Positions 56,001 through 63,957 of a DNA stretch of 64,000 bases are shown in pieces. Position 1 is the stretch's first letter. Every line of letters starts with the position of its first letter. The stretch covers positions 124,001 to 188,000 of the forward strand of contig NZ_JYNO01000001.1 in NCBI RefSeq assembly GCF_000934745.1, in the 5' to 3' direction. This stretch comes from Desulfonatronum thioautotrophicum. GTDB lineage: Bacteria > Desulfobacterota > Desulfovibrionia > Desulfovibrionales > Desulfonatronaceae. Position numbers and translations under genes: made by a program. Under the pieces are notes generated by a model that saw only the letters and a program-made list of their open reading frames with translations, was not told the origin of the DNA and ran no database searches.

Positions 56001-58091
56001 AAGGCGGACTACGAAGGCTTGTCCGTTTTCTACAAGCAGAAAATCGCCCAAGTGCACATCATGGGCCGCTTTGCTGAGCTGGGGGCGGTCTTTGACGGCA
56101 TCGGCGCGGCCCTGCGGTTCGTGGGCGACTATTTCCAGAAAAGCAGTCAGGCATTTGTGGAGACGCACCTCAACGACAGAAAAGGCATTCTCGAACTGCC
56201 CGTGACCAAGGAACAGTACGCGGCGATTCTGAAGACCCTGAATCCGGTGCAGAAAAAAATCGTCCAGGCCCCGGTGGACAGAAACATGCTCGTGGTGGCC
56301 GGACCAGGCTCGGGCAAGACGCGGATCATCGTGCACCGTATTGCCTATCTGCTCAAGGTCCTGCGCGTGCGACCGGGTAAAATCCTGGCCGTGGCCTTCA
56401 ACCGCAACGCCGTGGTCGAACTGCGCCGGCGGCTCAAGGAACTGCTCGGCAAAAGCGCCGCCTCCATCCGGGTGCACACCTACCACAGCCTGGCCATGGC
56501 CATTACCGGACGATCCTTGATCGGCAGCAGGGGGGATGAGTCGGTTTTCACCAACATTCTACGGGAGGCCGTGGCCTATCTGGCCCAAAATCGAGACATG
56601 GACTCGGAAACAGCCCTGGACTGGCGGGAACGGATCATGGGCCTGGAACACATCCTGGTGGACGAGTACCAGGACATCGATGAACTGGAGTACGCGTTCC
56701 TCTCCCTCCTGGCGGGTCGCGGCGAAGCCGACCAGTCCAGGCGGCCCTCGCTGTTGGCCGTGGGCGACGCGGACCAGAACATCTATGCCTTCAAGGGGTC
56801 CAATGTCCGGTTCATCCATCGCTTCGCCCGGGACTATGACGCCGAACTGACGTACATGGTCGCCAACTACCGCTCCAAAGCCCCGATCATTCACGCAGCC
56901 AACGGGCTGATCCGCCACAACCGCGACCGGATGGACACCCCGTCCGTGGAGTCGGTGCGCAAGGGCCAGGGTGAACCGGTGGTCATCTTGCACACCCGCT
57001 CACAACCCGCCATGCTCAAGGCGGCCCTGGAACAGGCCCATGGGCTGGTCATCCAGGATGGCCTGAATCCCGGCGATGTCTGCATCCTCTGCCGGACAAA
57101 CCAGGAGGTCTTCGCCATTTCCCGGCTGGCCCGGCGGGCCGGAATTGACGTTTTCCCGGTGCGCAATCGACGCATCTCCTTTCCAAACATCCGCGAAGTC
57201 AAGGAAGTTCTCGACCTGCTGCAACGGTGCGGCAAATCCCTCTGTACCGGCCTGGAAGTCCGTCAACTTGTGGAGGACCTCGCAGCCGAAAGCATGGTAC
57301 ACAACAGGATGTGGCTGGATCACCTCCTGGTCATGGCCCAAGACTTTCAGGAAGAAAGCGGCTCCATCCGCCGCCCGATGCGGGAATTTTCCGAATACGT
57401 CTGGGACGTCTCCCGCGACCTGGGACGTTTCCGGCGGGTCAACGCCAAAGGCATCAACATCGCCACCATGCACGGGGCCAAGGGTCTGGAATTTCCCGCC
57501 GTGCTGCTGGTGGGTCATCCCCGCTGGGAGGCAAACATGGAGGAGGCCCGGCGGCTCTATTACGTGGGCATGACTCGGGCCAGGGACCGGCTCTTTCTCT
57601 GCTGCGCGGGAAGCCATCCCTTTGTGGAGGAAGTCAGAAGCGCCGCGCCTGAATGGGTGGCGGTGCGGGAACCGGCGATCTCCCTGACTTCGGATGAAGA
57701 ACGGGAAACCCGGGCCGAACTGTGGGAGATGCAACTTGACGACGTGATCCTCTCCTATCCGGCCTCGAAAACCGGCCACTCCGGAACAACAGCCGCCATC
57801 GACACCCTGCAAACCGCTCCAGGCGAACTCCGGTTCACGCCCTGGGGAAAGGGGTTCCAAGTCACTTCCAATGGCATCCCGGTTTGTGCCCTGTCGGCCA
57901 AGGGGTGTGAAAAGTACACAAAATTGCTGGGCAAAGGCCTGAAGGTGGAAAAAATCGTCCACCTGGCATCCATCCACCGATGCCCTTCCGAACAGGACTT
58001 AGCCGGGAGCTGGATTGACCCGGAGCGGTTCCCGTTCTGGCATGTGCCCCTGTTTCAGGTGGTTTGGGAGGCCGTGGAGAACAAGGCTTGA
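53004..58091 (+). CDS. Giant exonuclease-RecQ-UvrD fusion helicase
   Basis: A 1695-residue protein with three nucleic-acid enzymes in one chain. Residues 1-160: DEDD 3'-5' exonuclease, with acidic positions D14, E16, D72 and D126 (VVIDLE, HNILGHD, NDPIQD; N121 stands where DEDDh enzymes have His). A cysteine cluster CTDPECGYC follows. Residues 280-650: RecQ helicase, Walker A TGAGKS 313-318, DEAH 415-418, GRAGRD 609-614, then accessory winged-helix-like sequence. Residues 1080-1540: UvrD/PcrA-type helicase, GPGSGKT 1100-1106, VDEYQD 1219-1224, GDADQN 1254, HGAKG 1490-1494 and YVGMTRAR 1520-1527. All ATPase motifs are intact. It stands alone between yefM-yoeB and mazEF, beside a dead type I restriction locus. 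DNA repair or phage defence is inferred. Confidence 0.93.
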   Translation: MTLDTYLRGGVVIDLEIHPDEGRLLKIGAVGLGGHEHRLFQGDFHAGNALAKIDSFFSNRSFLLGHNILGHDFPWLRERFPDSSILKLPALDTLHLSPLAFPRNPYHHLVKDYKLVKVAVNDPIQDCLQAKRVFHDEIEAFRQLPPEQLLFYGSVLARSFPASGFGAFFSLLAGQALPDRQDNERYWNQRLRELACVTSGRQVFRDLWEQPEESRCLGYILAWLEVAGGNSVLPAWVWKSHPAVPAMLRSLRETPCTDPECGYCQSAFDSKVQLQRYFGYDDYLPVKGKNPPLQKLVIETLIRGHDCLGVLPTGAGKSLCYQLPGLMKAEQRKTLTVIISPLQSLMKDQVDGLTRKGILSGCTINSTLTVIERARTLEAICLGDRDLVWIAPEQLRNTTVRETLRSREIGMVVMDEAHCFSKWGHDFRPDYLALAAFLKDICPEPPYPEPQVACFTATAKPDVRDEILRYFMDELGRELVLFEGGHERPNLRFDVIPCTESEKLERINAILQDVLAPGEPGGAIVFTATRKKAEEYAEGLRDHGWQVDYYHAGRTPEDRVTVQERFLAGELRVITATNAFGMGVDKADVRAVIHASTPGSLENYLQEAGRAGRDRQPAMCCLLYDPEDLNTQFELCRNSEVTNKDFRSLYAGLKSLAASRQNPTLVMTSGELLASEEFAAYEFDILDANDSMRDTKVRTALSWLERGGKVRRGDNKTLTIQGRLLTKNKEQALSIMAPLNLSRSERDLWLGLLDILMQADPKELLHTDALSERLGTEPKRILNTLSAMRKARILNHDLNMTAFVRKGIADDAETRLTRYIFLEEHLLKLMDEDEPDARAGGIYNLPLRHVCQRLRDQGMQDASPAQLLRILELLMDEKLLRISQLSNSTYQVNLRREWLEAREAVSQRNQVVRVLLRCLLDKIPSGVKGKDLLVSFSTGELEKALQRDLFTSLMSDIPERCKDALFALHHARAVTLQNGLSIIRPAMTITVLDAKGRFTKADYEGLSVFYKQKIAQVHIMGRFAELGAVFDGIGAALRFVGDYFQKSSQAFVETHLNDRKGILELPVTKEQYAAILKTLNPVQKKIVQAPVDRNMLVVAGPGSGKTRIIVHRIAYLLKVLRVRPGKILAVAFNRNAVVELRRRLKELLGKSAASIRVHTYHSLAMAITGRSLIGSRGDESVFTNILREAVAYLAQNRDMDSETALDWRERIMGLEHILVDEYQDIDELEYAFLSLLAGRGEADQSRRPSLLAVGDADQNIYAFKGSNVRFIHRFARDYDAELTYMVANYRSKAPIIHAANGLIRHNRDRMDTPSVESVRKGQGEPVVILHTRSQPAMLKAALEQAHGLVIQDGLNPGDVCILCRTNQEVFAISRLARRAGIDVFPVRNRRISFPNIREVKEVLDLLQRCGKSLCTGLEVRQLVEDLAAESMVHNRMWLDHLLVMAQDFQEESGSIRRPMREFSEYVWDVSRDLGRFRRVNAKGINIATMHGAKGLEFPAVLLVGHPRWEANMEEARRLYYVGMTRARDRLFLCCAGSHPFVEEVRSAAPEWVAVREPAISLTSDEERETRAELWEMQLDDVILSYPASKTGHSGTTAAIDTLQTAPGELRFTPWGKGFQVTSNGIPVCALSAKGCEKYTKLLGKGLKVEKIVHLASIHRCPSEQDLAGSWIDPERFPFWHVPLFQVVWEAVENKA

Positions 58092-58217
58092 GCAACCGCG
58101 GTAGGCATCATCATCTGACACGTTGCTGAAAACCCTGTGCTCGGGGTACAAAAATCAAGATGGAATGGAAGGTTACTCAAAAAGGGCAAGCAAACCGGGA
58201 AAATGCCTCTTTTCTGG

Positions 58218-58237
58218 ATTCCCGCCTGTGCGGGAAT
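58218..58237. repeat. Short dispersed palindrome ATTCCCGC-CTGT-GCGGGAAT
   Basis: Perfect 8-bp arms (58218-58225 and 58230-58237) with a 4-nt loop, a class of intergenic repeat found in many bacteria. It lies between the helicase gene and mazF. Confidence 0.85.
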
Positions 58238-58263
58238 GAGTGTATATGTTTCCATACCCGTCA

Positions 58264-58587
58264 TCAGGCAAGCCCAAGAAATACGGCCATACAGCGACTC
58301 ACTTCGCGCAACAGGCCTTTGTCTGCCTTTCCGAAGGGCTCTCCAACCTTTTCGCGTTTCACCGTCATGCACTTGTCCACCATCACCTGGGAGGGTTTGG
58401 AAAGACCATTTTCTTTATTTGGGCTGGCCAAAATCCGGAAGAGAGGAGCATCGACGAGTGTTGACGTCACCAGGAGTACGGTCACCGTTGCGGTATGGTC
58501 GAAGATATCGGCCTGGATGATCAGGGCAGGGCGAGGTTTTCCAAAATCCCCGGACACGGATACGGTGACAAAATCACCGCGTCTCAT
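58264..58587 (-). CDS. mazF: MazF/PemK-family endoribonuclease toxin
   Basis: A 107-residue toxin with the MazF beta-barrel signature. RRGDFVTVSVSGDFGKPRPALIIQAD holds the GDFGKPRPALI loop, VLLVTSTLV is the central strand, and PSQVMVDKCMTVKREKVGE supplies the conserved catalytic region. It would cut single-stranded RNA at specific triplets or longer motifs. The ATG overlaps the mazE stop (ATGA). It faces the giant helicase gene convergently. Confidence 0.95.
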   Translation of the reverse strand: MRRGDFVTVSVSGDFGKPRPALIIQADIFDHTATVTVLLVTSTLVDAPLFRILASPNKENGLSKPSQVMVDKCMTVKREKVGEPFGKADKGLLREVSRCMAVFLGLA

Positions 58588-58799
58588 GCCTTCCAGCCTG
58601 CAGCATCCTCAAGAGCATGATCAAGGAATTGCATCAAATCCGCATCTTCCATATCAGCCTGGGCGGCCAGCTTTGATTGGCGGGTGCACTCCCTGATGAA
58701 TTCCGGGTGGCGGACATCTGGAACCCAAATCTGGACTGGACGCAAGCCTTCGGCCCGCAACTTTTCCCTGTGTTGTCTGACTCGGTCTACAACTCCCAT
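58584..58799 (-). CDS. mazE: MazE-type antitoxin (DUF3018 family)
   Basis: A 71-residue antitoxin. RVRQHREKLRAEGLRPVQIW and VPDVRHPEFIRECTRQS match the DUF3018/MazE-like family that accompanies MazF toxins. The acidic C terminus (MEDADLMQFLDHALEDA) is the probable toxin-binding part. ATG 58799 has GGAGG 5 nt upstream, and an earlier ATG at 58811 is weaker. It is first in the mazEF pair. Confidence 0.92.
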   Translation of the reverse strand: MGVVDRVRQHREKLRAEGLRPVQIWVPDVRHPEFIRECTRQSKLAAQADMEDADLMQFLDHALEDAAGWKA

Positions 58800-59123
58800 T
58801 TTATCCTCCATATACGTTTCATGTAACAACAGCGCACAGCAATGTCCACCTTGCCATCTGATTGACCTCGATAAGGGCGCAGCCTCACCAATTGGTGCGT
58901 GAAGCTATCATACTCGCCGCAGGCCGTCCGAAACGGAACACGAAGCTTGCTCCTGCCCGCTACCCAGGAAATAAAATCCAGCTTTTTGACCTGATACATA
59001 GAGCCGGGAACGGATCGCATCCACGATTTTGATGCCCATTGATCGATGCTGCTCCGGGTTGTATAGCCCAAATGAGCCCGAGAAGATGTCACTTCTTGCC
59101 CCATTACGCCAAAGAACCCGCCT
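58800..59123. other. Gap between mazE and the hsdR remnant
   Basis: 324 bp with no recognisable gene. Minus-strand frames run through it (58787-59293 and 58908-59459) but overlap the hsdR remnant antisense and show no family motif. It should contain the mazEF promoter, which I cannot pin down. Confidence 0.45.
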
Positions 59124-59696
59124 ATGAACAAAAAATCCCTCACTGAAGCGGATATCCGCACCAAGTTCGTCACTCCGTCGTTTGTCGGCCCGGACGGCGG
59201 AAAATGGGACCCGATGACCCAGATCCAGGAGGAATACCATTTCACCGTGTACCGCAACATCCTGGCCGACCAGACCAGGACCAACGACTTCAAGCCCTTT
59301 GGTCAGGCCATGACCAAGATTACCAACCGGGTCGTGGACAAGGCCTTTGAGATCTAACTCTGTCTCTATCAGGCCGTCACCGGCACCGAGGAAGAACAAA
59401 ACATCTACAAGCAGTTCTCCCCGGATTTTTTCGATCTGGCCATCGTGGACGAATGCCACCGGGGTAGCGCCGCGAAGGACGCGGCTTGGCGCAAGGTACT
59501 GGAATACTTTCCCTCCGCCACCCAGATCGGCCTGACCGCCACGCCCAAGGAAACCAGGGAGGTCTCCAACATCGAGTATTTCGGCGAGCCGCTGTATACC
59601 TACTCTCTGCGCCAGGGCATCGCCGACGAATTTCTCGCGCCCTACAAGGTGATCCGCATCGGACTGGACAATGACCTGGACGGCTGGAGGCCAGAA
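59124..59696 (+). pseudogene. hsdR: hsdR remnant (type I restriction endonuclease subunit)
   Basis: Three kinds of damage are visible. The N terminus [20 protein letters not shown] runs normally to EEYHFTVY. It is then joined in frame to [17 protein letters not shown], which normally lies a few hundred residues further on, so the nuclease domain and Walker A region are gone. In the following AFEI[13 protein letters not shown] a TAA at 59355 replaces the tyrosine codon expected there. The frame then continues through the helicase motif [11 protein letters not shown] and [14 protein letters not shown] to about LDGWRPE, where hsdM-like sequence begins. The product cannot be functional. Confidence 0.88.
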
Positions 59697-60232
59697 GTGC
59701 GGCAGACGAGCAGCGCATCCAGGGGTGTTTCGCCGGCATCGAGAAAAAACACCTGCCCCACCTCCTGTGCATCACCAACCAGCTGCTGCACGGCGTCGAT
59801 GTTCCCGCGAGTGTTCGACATGATAACACGTTGGCCCGCGCGTTGCGGGACTGGGGCCCCAGGGAGCGGGTGGACGTGGTCGTGACCAACCCGGCCTTCG
59901 GCGGCATGGAGGAGGACGGCATCGAGGCCAACTTCCCCGCCGAGTTTCGGACCCGCGAGACCGCGGACCTGTTCCTGGTACTGCTGATGAAAATCCTCAA
60001 ACCCGGCGACCGCGCCGGTCTCGTCCTGTCCGACGGCACCCTGTTCGGTGAAGGCGTGAAGACGCGGATCAAGGCCGGAAACTACAACCTGGACCTGAAG
60101 AATCCGCACAATGCCGACACCAACCCGGGTGATGTGGAGCAACTGCTGCCGGAATACGAAAAGCTGCTGGAACAAATCGCCGCAACGCGGGAAAAGCTGA
60201 AGGCGCAGCTCATGGAGGCGTTGAGTCGATGA
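59697..60232 (+). pseudogene. hsdM: hsdM remnant (type I DNA adenine methylase)
   Basis: The frame opens abruptly after hsdR with [40 protein letters not shown] and the methylase motif IV region [14 protein letters not shown], where the normal NPPF reads NPAF. ADLFLVLLMKILKPGDRAG and DGTLFGEGVKTRIK follow. This is joined directly to the HsdM C terminus (NLDLKNPHNADTNPGDVEQL onward), with a large in-frame internal deletion. There is no true start and the SAM-binding N-terminal part is lost. It ends at a TGA at 60230-60232. Confidence 0.87.
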
Positions 60233-60246
60233 AAAAGGAAAAACCT

Positions 60247-60306
60247 GGGAACGCGGGGCTCCGCACTCGCTCTTTAAAAATCGCGAGTGCAGAGCCTCGC
60301 GTTCCC
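60247..60306. repeat. Palindromic repeat between hsdM and hsdS remnants
   Basis: 24-nt arms, 60247-60270 and 60283-60306 (22 of 24 matching, outer GGGAACGCG), around a 12-nt loop. It resembles short mobile palindromes (MITE/REP type) and occupies nearly the whole gap before hsdS. Confidence 0.8.
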
Positions 60307-60320
60307 AACAAAAACCACCC

Positions 60321-60535
60321 ATGAACATCGAAACCTTATCCGAAAATTTCGAACTGTTCGCCGACGCGCCGGGAACGGTGGGGAAGGTGCGGGAACTGGT
60401 GCTGGATTTTGCAATTTCGGGGAAGCTTCCCGCCTCTGATCACGAATGGGCAAAGCACTCGTTGAAAGCCCTCACAACAAAGATCGGTAGTGGCGCAACA
60501 CCAAAAGGAGGACGCGAGGCATATTTTAGGTTTCT
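60321..60535 (+). pseudogene. hsdS: hsdS remnant (type I specificity subunit, N terminus)
   Basis: MNIETLSENFELFADAPGTV and KVRELVLDFAISGKLPASDH are the standard N-terminal end of HsdS. KIGSGATPKGGREAYF is the start of its first target-recognition domain. Homology stops there (about residue 72 of an expected 400 or more). The reading frame stays open without a stop through unrelated sequence and enters the downstream lipoprotein-sorting gene at 60711. The remnant ATG is intact, but no specificity subunit can be made. Confidence 0.83.
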
Positions 60536-60710
60536 GAAGAAGCGGTTTTTACGGGGTCGGCATGGAGATTCTCAACGCATCCCACCGGGTGGAAAATCTT
60601 CTCGGGGTGAAGTACGTTGTCATTTCCGAAACCGTGCTCGCGGTGGGAGGAAAAAACAGCTCCATAAATCGCAATACCCCTTGATCGGGTGCAAAAAACT
60701 GGAAAAAGCC

Positions 60711-61475
60711 ATGTCAATGTGGAAATATTGCGCAGTCTTGATCGCTGCCATCATGATCTGTCTGGCGGTATCCTCGCCGGTCCATGCGGATGAACCGACG
60801 GATATCATCCAGCGGATGGAACAGGTCATGCGGGGCGATTCCAGTTACGCGGAGATGGCCATGACCATCCAGCGGCCGCGCTTTTCGCGGGAAATGGCCC
60901 TGCGCGCATGGATGCTGGGCCGTGACTACTCCATGATCCTCATCACCGCTCCGGCCCGTGATGCCGGCACGGGCTACCTGATGCGCCAGGACAGCATCTG
61001 GAATTATGACCCGCGCATCGACCGGACGGTCCGCCTGCCCTCGTCCATGATGGCCCAGTCGTGGATGGGCTCGGATTTTACCAACGACGATCTGGTGCGC
61101 GACACCGACCCGGTGAACGACTTTGACCATGAATTTCTCGGCCGGGAGGAGTACCAGGGGCATGAGGCCTGGGTGATCCGCATGATCCCCAAGCCGGGGA
61201 CGCCGATCGTCTGGGGAAAGGTGGAGATGTGGATCTGCACGGACACCTTTATCCAGCTTCGCGTGGAAAATTTTGACCAGCAAAGCGAGCTGGTGAACAC
61301 CATGAAACTGGACGAGATCCGCGGGTTTGGAGACCGGGAAGTCCCCTCCCGCATCACCGTGATCCCGGCCGGCAGGGACAACGAGCAGACCGTTCTCAAG
61401 TACCAAAAGATCGAGTTCGACATTGAAATCAGCGACCGGTTCTTCACCCAGGAAAACATGCAGCGGCAGCGATGA
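60711..61475 (+). CDS. Outer-membrane lipoprotein-sorting protein (LolA-like)
   Basis: A 254-residue secreted protein. A signal peptide (MWKYCAVLIAAIMICLAVSS, cleaved near VHA-DE) precedes a LolA/LolB-like beta fold with ADEPTDIIQRMEQVMRGDSS, IWNYDPRIDRTVRLP and FTNDDLVRDTD. This family is regularly found beside MacB/LolC-type permeases and is thought to move lipid or lipoprotein between the membranes. ATGs at 60711 and 60717 are both possible. It begins the 60711-63957 export operon and adjoins the dead restriction locus. Confidence 0.9.
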   Translation: MSMWKYCAVLIAAIMICLAVSSPVHADEPTDIIQRMEQVMRGDSSYAEMAMTIQRPRFSREMALRAWMLGRDYSMILITAPARDAGTGYLMRQDSIWNYDPRIDRTVRLPSSMMAQSWMGSDFTNDDLVRDTDPVNDFDHEFLGREEYQGHEAWVIRMIPKPGTPIVWGKVEMWICTDTFIQLRVENFDQQSELVNTMKLDEIRGFGDREVPSRITVIPAGRDNEQTVLKYQKIEFDIEISDRFFTQENMQRQR

Positions 61476-61514
61476 CGCACTGGGCTCTGCCGACACACCG
61501 ACACTCCAAACGTC

Positions 61515-62735
61515 ATGTTGATGCATCTCAAACTGGCCTGGCGTAATATCTGGCGTAAACCCCGGCGCACGTTGATCACCTGCTCGGCCATTGTCTTTGC
61601 CGTCATGGCCGCCATCGCGATGCAGTCGATCAACCGCGGCAGTTATGAAGCGATGATCGAGCGCATGGTCAGTTTCAGCACCGGCCATCTGCAATTGCAG
61701 GACTACCGCTACGAAGACGAGTCCTCGCTGGACAATGCCTTCCCCTTTGACCAGACCATGCTGGAACTGATCCGTTCCACTGACGAGCGCATCGAGCATG
61801 TCGTACCGCGGCTCGAGACGTTCATGCTGGCCGCCAACGAGGAATATACACGGGGAGCAATCCTGCTGGGGATCGACACGGACAAGGAACACCGGTTCAA
61901 CAGTATCCGCAACCATCTGACGGACGGTCGCTTTTTTAAACCGGACGAACAGGCCGTGGTGCTGACCCAGGGCTTGTCCAGCCGCCTCCAACTCGGCGTG
62001 GGAGACACACTCATCCTGATAGGACAGGGCCGTTTCGGCATGTCGGCCAGTGGACTGTTTGCCGTCACCGGACTGCTGGAGCATCCAATCCGGGAGATGA
62101 ACACCCAGGCGGTGTACATGCCCCTGAAGACCGCCCAGGAACTTCTGTCCGCCGAGGACCACCTGACCGCGCTGCTGATTTCGCCGCAACGCGAACGGCA
62201 CACCGAACAGGTGGCCGCCTCGCTCCGGGAGGTGTTCGCCGACAGCGAACTGGTGGTGTTCACCTGGCCGGAACTGATGCCCGAGCTGCTGGAGCTGATG
62301 GAGCTGGACCTTGCCGGTCCCAGATTCATCACCGCCATCCTGTACGTCGTCATCGGATTCGGATTCCTGGGAACGGTTCTGACCATGACCCTGGAGCGCA
62401 TCCGGGAATTCGGCATGCTCCTGTCCATTGGCATGAGCCGGGGACGACTGGCCGGCGTGGTCTTTCTGGAGACCTTTTTGATCAGTTGCCTGGGCGTGCT
62501 GTCCGGCATGGCCTTGGCCTGGCTGACCCTGCGCCTGGCGGATCCGATCCGTCTCAGCGGCAATGCGGCCCTGGCGCTGATGGATTTGGGTTTCGAACCG
62601 GTCCTGCCCATGTCCTTTGCCCTGGATCAGTTCCTCATGCAGGGACTGTACGTTTTCATCATGGCCATGCTGGTCTCCCTCTACCCGCTGGTCGCCATCT
62701 TTCGCCTGAACATCCTTGATGCCGCGAGGAAATGA
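61515..62735 (+). CDS. ABC transporter permease (FtsX/MacB/LolC-type) 1
   Basis: A 406-residue permease. The N-terminal membrane helix KLAWRNIWRKPRRTLITCSAI precedes a large periplasmic MacB_PCD-like domain. The C-terminal FtsX domain has three helices: FITAILYVVIGFGFLGTVLTM, GRLAGVVFLETFLISCLGVLSGMA and YVFIMAMLVSLYPLVAI. The ERIREFGMLLSIGMSR motif is the ATPase-coupling loop of this family. ATG 61515 or 61521 is the start. It pairs with the next permease as a heterodimer, as in LolC/LolE. Confidence 0.93.
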   Translation: MLMHLKLAWRNIWRKPRRTLITCSAIVFAVMAAIAMQSINRGSYEAMIERMVSFSTGHLQLQDYRYEDESSLDNAFPFDQTMLELIRSTDERIEHVVPRLETFMLAANEEYTRGAILLGIDTDKEHRFNSIRNHLTDGRFFKPDEQAVVLTQGLSSRLQLGVGDTLILIGQGRFGMSASGLFAVTGLLEHPIREMNTQAVYMPLKTAQELLSAEDHLTALLISPQRERHTEQVAASLREVFADSELVVFTWPELMPELLELMELDLAGPRFITAILYVVIGFGFLGTVLTMTLERIREFGMLLSIGMSRGRLAGVVFLETFLISCLGVLSGMALAWLTLRLADPIRLSGNAALALMDLGFEPVLPMSFALDQFLMQGLYVFIMAMLVSLYPLVAIFRLNILDAARK

Positions 62736-62736
62736 C

Positions 62737-63957
62737 ATGCATCTCCTGCTGACCATTGCCTGGCGCAATATCTGGCGCCACCCGGCGCGAAGCGGTGTAC
62801 TCATCGCTGCCGTGGCCGTGGGCCTGTGGGCCGCTGTGATGGTCATCGGCTGGGCCAACGGGCTGATGCAGCAGCGCCTGGACTACGTGATCGAGCGGGA
62901 ATTGACCCACATCCAGATCCATCACCCCGGTTTTCCGGACGACGGCCACCCCTGGGACCATATTCCCGGTCACGACCAGATTACTTCCTGGCTGGACGGC
63001 CATCCCCTGGTGCACTCCCACGCCTCCCGGACCATAACCGACGGCATGCTCCAGTCTCCGGTCAAGACCTCCGGCGTTCGCATCCGGGGCATCGATGTCG
63101 CCGCGGAGACCAGGACCACCACTTTTCATGAAAACATGGTCCAAGGAACGTTTCTGGACGCCGACCTGAGCAACCCGGCAATCATCAGCCGCATCCTGGC
63201 CGACGAGCACAACATGCGCATCGGTAATCGGATCGTGCTGACCTTCGAGAATGCGGACCGCGAACTGACCTCCAGCGCCTTTCACATCGCGGGCCTGTTC
63301 ACCTCGGCCTCCTCGGAGTACGACAAACGCAATATTTTCGTGCGCTCCGAGGATCTGACTGAAATCCTGGCCGGTCGGCCAATCTTTCATGAAATCGGCG
63401 TCATGCTGGTTCACGAGGCGGAGGCCGAGGCCTTTGCGGTTATGCTCAACGAACGTTTTGAGAACATTCTGGCCCAAACCTGGCGGGAGCTTTCCCCGGA
63501 GCTGAGCATGATCGTGGAACTGGGCGACGTCATGGTCCTGCTCATCAGCCTGATCATCATGGCCGCCCTGGGATTCGGCATTCTCAACACCATGCTGATG
63601 GCCCTGTTCGAGCGCATGCGGGAACTGGGCATGCTGCTCTCCATCGGCATGAGCAAACTTCGGATTTTTTGCATGATCATGCTCGAAGCTCTTATCCTGA
63701 CATTTTCCGGGGCGCTGGCCGGAATGGCGCTGGCCTGGCTGAGCCTCCGCCATCTGGGCCAGACCGGGATCAATCTGGAAATGTTTGCCCAGGGCGCGGC
63801 CTTGATCGGGTTCGACCACCTGATTTATCCATTTCTGAGCATTGGCAATTTTCTGCTCATGAGTCTTGTGGTCGTTTCCGTCACCCTTGCGGCCTCGCTG
63901 TATCCGGCACTGAAAGCCGTCAGGATTCACCCTTTGGAAGCAGCTCGGGACACCTGA
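62737..63957 (+). CDS. ABC transporter permease (FtsX/MacB/LolC-type) 2
   Basis: A 406-residue permease built like its neighbour: TIAWRNIWRHPARSGVLIAA at the N terminus, a periplasmic domain, then an FtsX domain with MVLLISLIIMAALGFGILNTMLMALFERMRELGMLLSIGMSKLR (coupling loop ERMRELGMLLSIGMS) and two more helices. ATG 62737 follows GAGG by 9 nt and starts 1 nt after the first permease ends. The ATPase is not in the window and is expected just beyond the right edge. The 43 nt remaining hold nothing I can identify. Confidence 0.93.
   Translation: MHLLLTIAWRNIWRHPARSGVLIAAVAVGLWAAVMVIGWANGLMQQRLDYVIERELTHIQIHHPGFPDDGHPWDHIPGHDQITSWLDGHPLVHSHASRTITDGMLQSPVKTSGVRIRGIDVAAETRTTTFHENMVQGTFLDADLSNPAIISRILADEHNMRIGNRIVLTFENADRELTSSAFHIAGLFTSASSEYDKRNIFVRSEDLTEILAGRPIFHEIGVMLVHEAEAEAFAVMLNERFENILAQTWRELSPELSMIVELGDVMVLLISLIIMAALGFGILNTMLMALFERMRELGMLLSIGMSKLRIFCMIMLEALILTFSGALAGMALAWLSLRHLGQTGINLEMFAQGAALIGFDHLIYPFLSIGNFLLMSLVVVSVTLAASLYPALKAVRIHPLEAARDT

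Noticed and set aside
58787-59293. A 168-residue minus-strand frame between mazE and hsdR
   Set aside because: It overlaps the hsdR N terminus antisense and shows no family pattern.
60562-60684. A 40-codon frame after the hsdS remnant
   Set aside because: It has no ribosome site or recognisable motif and lies in decayed DNA. It may be a fragment of a lost gene but cannot be supported.
60714-62858. A 714-residue minus-strand open frame across the LolA-like gene and permease 1
   Set aside because: Antisense shadow with Gln/His-rich low-complexity composition. The plus strand has clear permease and signal-peptide features.
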